Positions 1 through 10,773 of a stretch of DNA of 64,000 nt are shown here, piece after piece. A program made the translations under genes and the position numbers. The stretch's first letter is position 1. Every line of letters begins with the position of its first letter. The DNA lies in the NCBI GenBank assembly GCA_029532415.1, contig JAQOTA010000053.1, forward strand, positions 1,054,001-1,118,000, given 5' to 3'. The notes beneath the pieces were generated by a model that was given only the letters and a program-made list of their open reading frames with translations, searched no databases and was not told where the DNA came from. This DNA is from Marasmius tenuissimus. Taxonomy: Eukaryota > Basidiomycota > Agaricomycetes > Agaricales > Marasmiaceae.

Positions 1-2150
1 GACAACAAATGGCGCGGTGATCGTTTCCTCAATCTGCACTTCAATCGCATAGCTCTGGTCTGTGGGTACAGCAGGCATAGCGAGCAAATCCGTCGAGCGA
101 ACGAAAAAGTTGCCGTGGAATGAAGCCATACGGAGGCCTGAAAAAAGCGCACAAAAAGAAGTAAGCACCCGCAAAAGACCTGCAAGAGAGACGAAGACAA
201 AACTCACCTCTCGAAGCTCTGACACGCATAACAGCCTCCAACATAATCGGCATAGCCATCGCCTCCCCAAACTCATGCGCAAACTTGATCGCGTCTTCCG
301 TACGTCCCGCATTAAACCCAGGATAATAATAAGTCTGTCCCGACGTATAATGCGGAAGACAAGCCAAACTCGCCACGTCCTGGTACCCAGCACTGAAAAG
401 GAACATATCCACAGACACTTGCGCCCTCGAACATTCGATCGCGAATGTCTTGTAGAAAGGCGAAGCAGCCTGTAAAAGCCCACTCTCCTTGGCAGTCCCC
501 AACGCCTTTGGATCTTCACGGTTCTTCAACGCTCCAGCTCCAAGAGTCGGCAAACTGCTCGTCAACACGGTGATCTTCCCTCCGATCGGCGACATCAACT
601 TGAACCCAGCTTGCAAAGCTGGCCCGAGAGCAGACCCAACGACACCATTATCGGCGAACATGTCAGGAATCCTCCCAAGCAAAGCCTCAAGTCCAGCACG
701 AGACTCTGCAAGGTTCAAAAGCAGGTCGGTGGGTTTGGGAAGGAAAACGTCTTCCGTATCGGACACGACCAACATCGACGAGTCGGTCGAACCGGGTGCG
801 ATCGAGAAGAAGTAGAGCGACACGTCGAACGCGATAACAGCAACCTTCGTCCGTCCATCTTCATCAGGAATCCTATCCAAATTCTCCATAATCGCACGAC
901 TCGCAGTGGCCACCATACCGCTCTGGACAGCCGCATGGCTCACGTCCAGCAAGAAGACATAGACTGCCGGTTGAGGAGGTCGGACCATGTACTCTGTGGG
1001 AGCCACGAATTCGACCACAGCGTGGTTGAGCTCTGCGCGGGCCCAACGATCGCCGGGTTGGTTCCTGACTTGATCCCAGTCGAACATCTGGGGGACTTCG
1101 TTGGACATATTGCACATGCAGCAACGCCATCTGTTGCCACCGTCGATGAACTGCACGTAAGGGTTGATGTACGTGCGACATCTTCTGCAACGAGCGATAA
1201 CGGTGTCTGTAACGAGCGGTACTGCAGGGTCTTCACCGGGATTCGCCTGCGAAGACGCATCTGGATTGTTGGGGTCGGCTGGCGGCTGTGGAAGGGGCGC
1301 CGTAGGATCGGCGTTGAGGGTGCGATAGGGTGTTAGGACAAGAGCGAGAGGAATTTTCGCTTTGTTGAGGAGAGATGAAGTCGTAGGAATAGCGTTCAAA
1401 GTAGACCTCTGGTATGACCAATGCGCATTTGCGAGAGGCGAAGGTGATATACAAGAGTTGGGAGGTAATCTGATTTCTGGCGGTGGTCGTAAGAGCTCGC
1501 GATGGTCTGGAGGGGAGGTGAGAAGATTGGTGGTTAAGAGCTGGAATTGCTTCTGGCCGCCCATTCCCATCTGCCCAAACTGGTCCGTCAGTTGGTTCAT
1601 CCCACCCTGTCCATAGCTGGGTTGCTGCTGCTGGTACTGTTGGTCTTGTCCAAGCTGCTGGTTTTGATCACCGTAGTACGATGGCTGCTGGCCTTGTTGC
1701 ATCGCAAACTGGTTCGGTCCAGCGAGACCGGGCGTGAATAGCTGACCACCACCTTGCTGCTGCTGGGCACCAAGCCCTTGTCCCTGTCCTTGTTGATGCG
1801 AACCATACTGACTCTGTTCCTCTGCAGCCCCATAATAAGCCTGAGTTTGACCTGCAGCATACTGGCGTCGTTTTGAGTGTTGAGCAGGCGCGAACGACTG
1901 GGAAGGATCTTCTTGCGGAGCGTTCTGGGCTGCTGGTGGTTCCCATTGAGTGTGCCCCGTCGCGGTTTCTGATAACACAGATGTTCAGTTTCAACCAATC
2001 GAGAAGAGCGTATTTTCTGACCTATGAAGAGATATCGCTGATTTGGCTCATCCCTGGACACGCTCTGTGAGCTTGAGAATAACTATAAATGACAATAACG
2101 CACCATTGAGCAGCCCATCCAGGCGGTAATTGTTGAGCTGGGGAGGCCAT
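1..2150 (-). CDS. sec24: SEC24, COPII cargo-binding coat subunit, with N-terminal WW domain (3' end cut by window)
   Basis: Sec24 pairs with Sec23 on ER exit sites and selects cargo for COPII vesicles. Exons read as 2150-2104, 2053-2022, 1968-208 and 137-1, continuing beyond the window. After a Q/G-rich stretch come the conserved Sec24 block beginning [13 protein letters not shown], the zinc finger with two CxxC pairs (CRRC, CCMC), and the trunk domain. The frame upstream of the long exon has no good start, but two short upstream exons join in frame to ATG 2150. They complete a WW domain at residues 8-38 ([22 protein letters not shown]), with the two tryptophans 23 residues apart. SEC24 itself is certain. 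The WW exons rest on splice reading; an extra N-terminal WW domain is not part of yeast or animal Sec24 as I know them. Confidence 0.95.
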
Positions 2151-3907
2151 AATGGAAGACGGAGGAGAAGAGTTGGAGAAGAGTGATAGCTCTCGGCCAC
2201 GTCAGAAACACGCACAAATTCAGCCGCGACAATTTGTTGCTCACAACGTCCACTATCTACCTCGTCATCACTGCTATTTACAGCTCGTTTGGCTCACAAA
2301 AGGGAAACATACGTGTCAGCGCGAGTCGATGCATATACGCCAGATCGGATGAACGTATGGAATTTCAATCAGTGTTTGAATGCGTCTATTTTTCTCAAAC
2401 TTTTGTACACATGAAGACCTGAATGGGATATTCTATATACGAGACGACAAAGAAAGCGTCGTAGAAAGTTCGACTGGATGTCTGGGGCATTGGGGAGGTA
2501 GCAAAGAGACCGTGATGGACAAGGAAACGAGATACGTGGACACTAGAGCCAGAGTTCGTTGTACTTCTGCTGAGATTGACATCCCGAATTGCATCAGCAA
2601 GCGCGGTACTTTGAGAAGGATCAGCGAAATTGACGGCGATCTGGAAGTAGGAAGACCAAAGCATGGTTTCGTTCATAACTCCAGCTAGAACAGAGACGTG
2701 TGCGTGTTGGAGATACAATGTCGATATCAATGGCCCCTGGTGATTTGAAGTACACGCAAACCAGCAAAGAGCAGTCAGGTTTTTGTGCACTTGCGGACAA
2801 CATAGTGATACGCACAGGAAACGACGTAGTACTCTCGCCCTAGATGGGTTCTTCAGCGTGCGTGGACACCTCGTCCCACGTTCTATGGATGCCCTGTGAG
2901 CAATGGGTGGTCGTTCCAGTCGAGACCGACTAGAAGAACATAAATCCATCTAGCATCCAGAATTCAAGAGTTTGGGACATACCTATCCCAAGAGCAGTCG
3001 CCCTGCTATGCGTTCCGTTCAAGCCTTCAGCCTACTACAGAGACAATGCACTCTTCAGCTAGCGTCGTCCCCACCTTGCGGTCAATATACCCCTGTCTCA
3101 AGTTTGCTCTTTGATCAGCATGTAGAACGGATGGACGAGGCTTTCCAGAGCACGAATGGGGTCGAAACGCGTGTGAAACACCACGATACTGGTCGATAAC
3201 AAGATAGTTGCACCAATCAATCCGGTTGTCATCTGAGTAAGGCCAGTCAGTACAATTGTGGAAGAGACAGACAGTAGCTACTCACTGAAGGGTTAGAGTT
3301 CAAGTGCTGGTCCATAGGCAAGTTGGAGGTCGTCCGTCAAGATCTTGCATCAGTTACTGATAAGATAAGATCTCACGCCCTCAGGTTTCCTTCCTTCCTC
3401 CATGTTCGTTCCGATAATGCACGTCTCCCAACGCGCAGAAAATGCCAGACAACACCGAAAACTTGTTATTCTGAAATCGAGGCTTCTTACCAAGGGTGTT
3501 TGTAACGCATTCCAATTTCCAAACGGCTTCGGTCCTCAGATAACGGGATGGCCTCTTCGGGCGGGAATGGATGCGGAAATGGATGAACAAAGGAGCTACA
3601 TCGGTACTTGGAAGGCTTTATGTCGATAGACGGTGCGTGTCAATGTTGGCTCACACACCCCAATGCCTTTCTAAACTGAATACGACAGGTTTTGAGACTA
3701 GAATAGGGCCTTGGAAGGAAACGACTGAGAAGAACCTCGAATTTACAGCTGGACGACTAGGCCGTGTCTAACGGCAATCTTGTATCCGACAAGGGGCCTC
3801 CGCTTCTCGGTCTCGCGGAAGCAGAGAAACGACACGGCAATGAAATACCCTCTGAACGAGCAATCATAAAGGGACATCGGCTATGGTGGAATATTCCCCA
3901 GAACGAC
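2151..3907. other. Intergenic, no supported gene
   Basis: Only weak coding potential is visible. There is a 184-codon minus-strand open frame at 2395-2949 with no family I recognise. A short minus-strand stretch at about 3100-3230 would encode one hydrophobic segment (TGLIGATILLSTSIVVF) before a stop. I could not link these into a convincing gene. Confidence 0.5.
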
Positions 3908-4458
3908 ATGGAGTTCTTTCATATCGCTGCTTTCTCAGCTGTTGTCCTCGCTAGCAGCAAAGCGCGTACCGTGAGTACCCCATCTCATTCGTCCACGATT
4001 CGCCTTTATTCATGTTTGAATGATGCCTCTAGGCTCCTGTGCGTATCAATAGTGACGCTGCTGATGCTCGCCGTCGTAAAACTACTGCATTACTTGGACA
4101 AAAGGCGAACCGCTCGCTACCAGCAGACGACTCACTACCACATACTCTTTCTGCTGACTGCATTCCCTATCGCACTCTTCCAACGGAGGACATGCCTCCC
4201 GCTTATACTACATCGGTGGATATACCACCTTCACATCCACATTCTGAGGGCGCTCCTCCCACATCTTCCCTCAACTCCCCTCCATCGAGGGCCACACCAC
4301 CTTCGTCTCTGTCGAGCGAACAATCGCCTCCGTCTCCCACATCTCCTTCGACCTCCCTCGCCAATACAACCTCTTTACCCTTCCAGAAAAACGGACGAGT
4401 GTTACACTTGAGCGCCACTAAAGCGAACGAGGGGGGCGGTAAGCACGTCTCGGTATAG
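3908..4458 (+). CDS. Small secreted Pro/Ser-rich protein, copy 1
   Basis: Exon 1 (3908-3970) encodes exactly 21 residues, a hydrophobic signal peptide (MEFFHIAAFSAVVLASSKART). A phase-0 intron (gtgagt...ctctag) follows. Exon 2 (4033-4458) gives a mature part of about 141 residues: an N-terminal stretch with an RRRK basic site, then Pro/Ser/Thr-rich sequence with repeated PPS/PPT motifs and no cysteine framework. The next gene (5159) has the same 21-codon signal exon, the same intron phase and a similar DAA-xAR-R motif just after the intron, so the two look like diverged tandem duplicates. Function unknown; a cell-wall or matrix protein, possibly processed at the dibasic site, is inference. 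Confidence 0.65.
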
Positions 4459-5158
4459 CTTGTATACCGTATAAGGATAACTTAGCAATGCACCGTCGAG
4501 CTAATCATGCGACCAGCAACGTTTGAAGAAATTCAAATTTCATTCATGAAATCTTCCGTCGACACTGCTCTTGCTCTTCTGTCTCGCGATTGAGAATGGG
4601 GGGTCTCGGTTCAACTTGGTGCAAAATGGGACTTGTGATTGCTGGCGGTGTCTACTTCCAAGCAAAACGGGACTTTGGCGGGTAGGCCACATGAATTCCT
4701 TCACAATTGCCGAAGTTCCGGTGATCCAGTGCCACCCTCAGCGTTTCCTCTGTTTCCGCTTCAATTCACTTTGGGAGTTGAAGCCTGAAGCTCCGTCTGT
4801 CAGAGCGTGATTGTCGCTATTCTACTACTCGACCGATGCTCAATGACAACAGTGAAGCGGGGGGTCCAACAGCCCACAGCTCACACCTCGAGGTGAGTAA
4901 AAACTCGACGACCTTGACTGTACTCTACACGTCCCGTTGCTAAGTATCCCAATAGATCTCGTTCCGTCTGACTCTAGATATGGACTCTCTACGCGTCACC
5001 CGCTGCCAACGCCAATCATTCCCAGAGCCAAGAATCTCCACACACATCCGAGTCCGCGATCATTTTCAACTTTCTACATTCTGGGGCACAGAGACAAGAG
5101 TTTTTCTCTCTCATAAAAAAGGCTCTGGTTCGTGCATCGTATAACCCAAATTGCAGCC
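4459..5158. other. Intergenic, promoter region of the second proline-rich gene
   Basis: No gene seen. A pyrimidine-rich stretch and an A-rich TATA-like element (tcataaaaaagg, near 5110) precede the ATG at 5159 by about 45 bases. Confidence 0.5.
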
Positions 5159-5762
5159 ATGCATCTCACCAAACTCGTAGCTTTCTTGACCGTCGCTCTG
5201 ACGTACTCCTTCGCTCTCGCTGTAAGTTTTTTGTCCTCGACCAAGCTCGGAGGTCATTACTGAATCACGTCTATCACTGCTCTAGTTCCCAATCGGCGAC
5301 GCTGCTGTTGCGCGTCGTGAAGCCGCACCAGCGGAGCATGTCGCTCGTATAGCTTCGCCTGACAAGCCGAAGGACGATGCTCATGGTCGTCCTCAGGGAC
5401 CGAAGAACCGTCCTGGGTCGAAGAACCCTGATACTCCCCCTCCTCAAGAAAACCCCCCACCTGTGACCGGGTCTCCCCCTTCTGTCGCGGGGACTCCTCC
5501 ACCAGGAAGCCCACCGCCTGTGCCGGCGAATCCTCCTCCTGTACCAGAGAGCCCCCCTCCTGCGCCAGAGACCTCTACTGTGCCGGGGAATCCCCCTCCC
5601 GTACCAGAAAACCCTCCTCCCATACCAGGGACACCTCCTGCGCCCGAGAGCCCTCCACCTGTGCCGGGGAACCCTCAGAATCCTCCTCCTGGTGCTCCAG
5701 GCTACCTTCCTGATGCGCCGGAGTACCCTCCCGATGCGCCAGACTATCCTTCCCAAGCTTAG
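5159..5762 (+). CDS. Small secreted proline-rich protein, copy 2 (PPP repeats)
   Basis: Exon 1 (5159-5221) encodes a 21-residue signal peptide ending FALA. After a phase-0 intron, exon 2 (5286-5762) encodes about 158 residues. These start FPIGDAAVARREAAP and continue into a long tract of degenerate seven- to nine-residue repeats built on PPP-V/A/I-P, with acidic or asparagine spacers. The tail changes to repeats of the form YPPDAP. The whole protein is 179 aa. Such extended polyproline proteins are usually extracellular matrix or wall components; I name no family. The DNA repeats of PPP codons could drive length changes by slippage. A run of T follows the gene near 5804-5818. Confidence 0.75.
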
Positions 5763-6848
5763 TACCCTTACGCCGCCTGTATGTACGCCTTTCCTTCCGT
5801 TTGATTTTTTTTTTTTTCGGACTATCATGTTGGTACGACGAATACGATCGCGAAAAATCAAAATATTCGTATGGCTTCTAGCTCTGTATTTGTATGTAAC
5901 TTACCACAAAGAAATTTATCCCGTTGGCTCGAGTCACTAGTTTGACTGGTATTGTTGAGTGAACGACCGCGAAGTCGCGAGTCTGCCCGGACCTGGTTCT
6001 CGGAATCCGGGCCGGTCATTAGTCAGATTTGTAGGCTCTAGTGGGCTCAAACGTCATCTTCTCCTCTACCATCAGTGTACCCTGCACGTCACCACACCTA
6101 TACCCATGCAACATCTCACTGCTCAGTGAAATTAGTTTATCTCTCGACAAGTTACACCTCTATATCAATCCACGTCTCCAACTATCGCGTTCGTACTGTG
6201 GAAGGTGTCTCTCAAATTCGTCACGGCGACGGCTCCAAATTTCGATTCACATATGGACTAGTAAAGGCCGCGGACAGCGGGAATGCGTAGCAGTATGTAT
6301 CACATCTGCTAATCAGCACAGCCGTCTCTGAATCAGCCCCCTCTCATTCACAACTCATACAAGGTTGCAAACCCCATTTACTCGTGCACTTTATCGACAC
6401 CGAATAGTCGAACGGTTTCCGACGATGGTCTTTGATGAAGCTGGGATGAACTATCTCTTTCGAGTAGGGCTAGGAAACCTCTCCGGAGAATGGTATCGCC
6501 GTTGTGTTTGCATCATCTTCAGCAAATGGAAGCGAAATGGCCGGAGGTCCTATTATCATTCCACAAGCACATGTTCAAGAACCGAGCAACTATCACCTCC
6601 GTCACCTGTGTAAACTTTTTAGGTTTGCACCCTCTGTGAATTCGGCAAACCTGTCAATCATTTCTCATTCAGGCAAAATCACTGGTTTTCTTAGACTAAC
6701 TCGCAGTCTCAGTTCCGATATTCGTCGGGCGATGTTGACACAAGCTCCTCCCTTCCCGGCTTCATTGCAAACTTATCCGAGTGCGAAAAGTCGTTGTATG
6801 CCATCGTGAAGAGCGATACAAACCAGAGAGGATACACGTATGAGACAA
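5763..6848. other. Intergenic; contains a diverged copy of the flank of P450-1
   Basis: About 5840-6185 resembles 10005-10390, the 3' flank of the first intact P450. Shared blocks in the same order include the 'ctagctctgta(t/c)ttgtatgta' region, 'gactggt...gttgagtg...cgac', 'tgtaggctc(t/c)agtgggctcaa' and 'tctc(t/g)tc...ttacacctc/tgtacctcc'. No gene is supported. This is the upstream part of an old tandem duplication that also left the P450 remnant just downstream. Confidence 0.6.
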
Positions 6849-7050
6849 CCTTTTGTGGTTCAGATTTGGGATGCTATCGCGGGCACGCTGGCCGCTCTGT
6901 GAATCGCTCCCAAGACGAATGAGACGGGGAGCTCAAGTTACCGGATGTCCCATGTAAAGAAGGCCTTGGTTAGTAGCAGCCTTATTTATAACGACTTTGA
7001 AATGGCCCTGAGCTGACGGTATTATGATAGCGAGCCGTTACCGTTGACCG
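6849..7050 (+). pseudogene. Decayed cytochrome P450 C-terminus
   Basis: This stretch aligns by eye, block for block, with the last exons of P450-2 (about 12655-12895). Matching pieces are the end of intron 10 (ttttgtggtt), 'atttgg-atgctatcg', 'acgctggcc-ctct', 'cccaagac-gatgag', 'ggaa/agctcaa-ttaccgga', 'ttggttagta-c-gcc-ttattta' and 'atagcga-cc'. The heme-binding CPGR segment is deleted, there are early stops, and no upstream exons were found. It is a truncated relic of a third copy in the array. Confidence 0.8.
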
Positions 7051-7703
7051 CCTCTATCCAGCGGCGACGATGGAGTCGCTTGCGTTCCACCTTCCCGGCC
7101 AGCTGCGACCACACGTTGTGTACCTAGTACCTACAAACCTTGGTACACGCCTCCATCGTGAGACCACATGTCTGGTTGGGTCCGGTATTTAGCCTAACAC
7201 TGAGTGGTAGCACTCAGTCGTTGCAGAGCGCTTGGGGCAGATCGCCAAGCGCCCATTTCGACAGCTGGTGGAATGAAGCAGGTCAATGAGCCCCACCGCC
7301 GTGATCGTGTCCAGTTTTTATGGGCGTTTTTGGACCACAAGCTAAACGCTAACTTCTCAGCGTTAGGCGTTTTGATGAAGCGGTACCCCTCGACGTAAGT
7401 CACACACACCTAATTGGTAGCCTTGAGGTGCGCACTCCCGTTCTGTCCGAGTCCTGGGACGCACATAGGCGTGGTAATATTATCATAGCTATGATAGTCG
7501 GCTCAGTGCTTCGCCATACGTCCATATTGGAAGAAAGTATTCAGGATGCTCGTCAGGCGGGTAACTATCCACCGGATGGGCCCCGCGTCACATAACGAAG
7601 CCGATGGATCCCGTTATTTTCGGGAGAATTCAAGTCTGGCAGGAGCATAGACTGTGCAAGTATAAAGGTAAGCCGAGGCCCAAGGCCTCGCACGGCAAAA
7701 CCG
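7051..7703. other. Intergenic with several hairpins; promoter of P450-1
   Basis: No gene seen. The stretch contains perfect inverted repeats. ACTGAGTG and CACTCAGT lie around a 4-base loop (7199-7218). GCGCTTGG and CCAAGCGC lie at 7228-7252. The 16-base palindrome TATCATAGCTATGATA lies at 7481-7496. A weaker AACGCT/AGCGTT pair is near 7344-7363. A TATA element lies at 7661. Confidence 0.6.
7661..7667 (+). promoter_or_regulatory. TATA box of P450-1
   Basis: TATAAAG lies 43 bases before the ATG at 7704, a normal distance for a short fungal 5' UTR. Confidence 0.5.
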
Positions 7704-9860
7704 ATGGAACCCCGTCAATTTGTAGTCGCTCTCTTAGCTGGCGGTGCTCTTCTATGGTCGATAAAGCGGGCTACTCGCCGTACTGGTCTTCCTCCCGGAC
7801 CTCCTGCAGATCCTCTAATCGGCCACTTGCGCATCATACCCACACAGAAATTGCCAGAAACTTTTCATGAATGGTCTCGCATATACGGTTTGCTATCTTT
7901 CCTTGCATGAGCTAGTCACAGGCTGACTCCTCTCAGGGGATGTCATATATCTACATGTTCTAGGACGAGAGATCATCGTCCTGGGGACTGCTGAAGCGGC
8001 TCACAAGCTATTGGACGATCGGGGTGCCAACTATAGCTGCCGTCCAAAGCTCACCGTCATGGAACTGTACGACATTGACTGTTTTTGCGAAATGTGTGGA
8101 TTGATCTCAATTTTTTTAGCATGGGCTGGATGCCTATCATACCTTTTATGCAGTACGGAAAGGAGTTCATGAAGCACCGTAAAATGTTGCAACAGTCCTT
8201 CGGAGTCAAGGAAAGCTTGTCCTTCAATCATATCCTCGTTGACGAGGCTCGACATTTGGTCAATAATCTTGCGAGTTCAACACCAGGCAGTCACCTCAAA
8301 TGCATACACCGGTGCGTAACTCCAAATCCACATAGCGTAAGCACTTATTCTAAGGCGTCGAGGTGAACAGTTATACAACATCCATTGTCATGCGGGTGGC
8401 TTTTGGACACCAAGTCAAGTCTCACGATGACGTCTTCTTGGAAATCGCAGACGGCATAGCCGAAGCTCTTACCAACTGTGGGCCTCCGGGTAACACACCA
8501 GTCGATTTTTTCCCTTGGTGTGAGTTGAAAGCTCCATTTGTCTGAATGGTCAAATATCTCATTTCTCCGCCTAAAGTGGCTCGTTTACCCTCTTGGTTTC
8601 CCGGAACGCACTACGCCACAGTCGCCCGCTCGTATCATCAAAATGTCCGGAGGATCTATGACGTCCCCCTTAGATTTCTGCGCGCAAATATGGTGCGATG
8701 CTTCTCAAGTTTCTCGTATCGTGCATCTCACATAGCCAGAGATAGATGACCGGAAACTACGAGAAATGTTATGCGTCGGAAAAACTCGAAGAGCTCGATA
8801 GCAGTGAGAATCCGAATTCCGTGGAAGATCTCGAGACCATCAAAGCTACTGCGGCTGCAATCTTCGTTGGTGGAGAGGATACGGTACGTGCTCGAAACAA
8901 TGATATCTTCTTGTGGGCGTTGTCAGTTGACCTACGGTTACTACGTAGACTTATGCATCTCTCCAGTCTTTCTTCTTGGCCATGGTTCACCACCCTGAAT
9001 GTCAAAGGAGAGCCTATGAGGAGATCATCTCCGTTGTTGGCGAGAACGCCCTCCCGGACCTAGAAGACAGGGAGTCACTACCTTTCGTTGAATGTATCGT
9101 TCAGGAGGTACTCCGGTGGGTGATTTTATGTGATTTGGACCCTTTCTGCCCCTCTTCTTATGACGCGAGGCTAGATGGAACCCAGTCGGTCCTCTTGGTG
9201 AGTGCCCCGAACGATTTCGCAATGATCACTCACAGTACTTACTCTGATAATATATTTTTAGGTGTCCCTCATCGTGCCATCGACAACGACAACTACAACG
9301 GCCTATACATTCCGAAAGGTGCTACAGTTATCGCCAATCTTCGGTATGTTTTTCTCAATCAGACTGCTCTAACGAAGCTCACGAACGACTTTGCTATGTA
9401 GAGGCATGTCTTTGGACGAGAAAGTGTACTCTTCCCCCGAAGCGTTTGACCCTGTGCGGTTCCTTCCTCGACCGGAGGGTAGAGGAGAACCACATTTTGC
9501 TTCCGCCTTTGGCTTTGGAAGGCGGTGAGTCGTGGACGGCCGCCGTGTTCTCTTCTCATGGTTTTCTTCTGTAGTATTTGTCCTGGCCGCCATTTCACCC
9601 CTCTCGTTCTGTGGAACGCCATCGCCTGCACTCTCGCTACCTTGGAGATCATCCCACTGAAGGATGAGAAGGGAAATCCTCAACTACCAGAGCTAGCATT
9701 CTCGGATTCCATTGTTCGGTGAGTGTGATAATGTACTGCAGATTGGAAACGACGGAAGTTAATCTCAAGTACTTTCAACAGCTCCCCCATGCCTTTCGAA
9801 TTTGAAGTCCGCCCCCGATCAGAGGCGGCAAAAAGACTGCTTGAACAGTTGGAGTTGTAG
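7704..9860 (+). CDS. Cytochrome P450 monooxygenase, copy 1
   Basis: Twelve exons: 7704-7887, 7937-8066, 8120-8311, 8371-8519, 8577-8692, 8746-8883, 8949-9115, 9175-9197, 9262-9343, 9402-9524, 9575-9718, 9782-9860; all phases agree, giving 508 aa. An N-terminal membrane anchor is followed by the hinge LPPGPPADPLIGHL. The I-helix motif is GGEDT, the K-helix ExxR is EVLR, the PERF-like motif is DPVRF, and the heme loop FGFGRRICPGRHF spans an intron. It is an ER-anchored class II fungal P450 that would use NADPH-P450 reductase; the substrate is unknown. P450-2 downstream has the same 12-exon plan with most exon lengths identical (130, 192, 149, 116, 167, 23, 82, 123, 144), so they are tandem duplicates. 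No lesion seen. Confidence 0.93.
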
Positions 9861-10773
9861 TGATGGCACGACGGTCACCTGCAGTGGCTGAATGGTACTG
9901 GCGAGTATTCAACAGCGAAGACCCGAAGCCGTAGTCAGGTTATTGGAGAATATTGCGCAAGCCTTTTATAAGACTAGCTGTCCTGTTGGTATTCGGATGA
10001 AACAGAATTACATCACTACCAACACTTCGATGGCTCTCAGCTCTGTACTTGTATGTAGCTTTGCGTTGCGAATTACTGAGAAAAAGAGATAACCAGCTGG
10101 TTTGAGTCACTTTTGACTGGTCTAGTTGAGTGTACGACTGCGAAGTCCCGAGCGGCAAGCTGCCAGCACTGAGCACTTGATTCGTGGTCTATGGAAGTCA
10201 CCGGAAACCGGACCGGTTGTGACCGCACTTGTAGGCTCCAGTGGGCTCAATTTTCTGTTCTTCTCTTCCATCATCAGGGTGCCCGGTGGGTGGCATCACA
10301 TCCACGCTGAACGACACAACCTAGTGCTGTCACTGCTCATTGGTCGTTATTTTTCTCTCGTCACATTGTACCTCCATCCTCTGAACAAGTTGACTTGGAT
10401 TCGACCTCCTACACTCCAAGGGCATTAAATGATTCAAACGTTGAATCGCGTTTGATGTACGTAGTGATATTTTCTGAAAATCGTGACACCCGGGAAGTGC
10501 TACCACGGGAGGATCGAAGCAGGCTGGGAATTCATTGTGATCTGAAGCCGAATATGCTCTGAGATGATTACAGGGTCGCGCCGAGTTCACTCAACATCAC
10601 AATGAAACTTTGACATCCTAAAAACTTCTTACTCGAACAAGGCGCTTCGTGGAGTCAACCGGTAGTAGGTGCGTGACCCGTACTAGCTTTCTTATGGCAA
10701 AGCTAACGAACCATTGGATCTGTCAAGGCCCCGCAGTTAAAAAGGGGAGCAGCAGGGCTGGCCATGGTTAACA
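9861..10773. other. Intergenic between the two P450s
   Basis: No gene seen. About 10005-10390 is the counterpart of the diverged block at 5840-6185. An A-rich TATA-like element (gttaaaaagg, near 10736) precedes the ATG of P450-2. Confidence 0.5.

Noticed and set aside
5463..5762. Proline repeats as a CRISPR-like array
   Set aside because: Units are short, variable and in frame, with no unique spacers; they are coding repeats.
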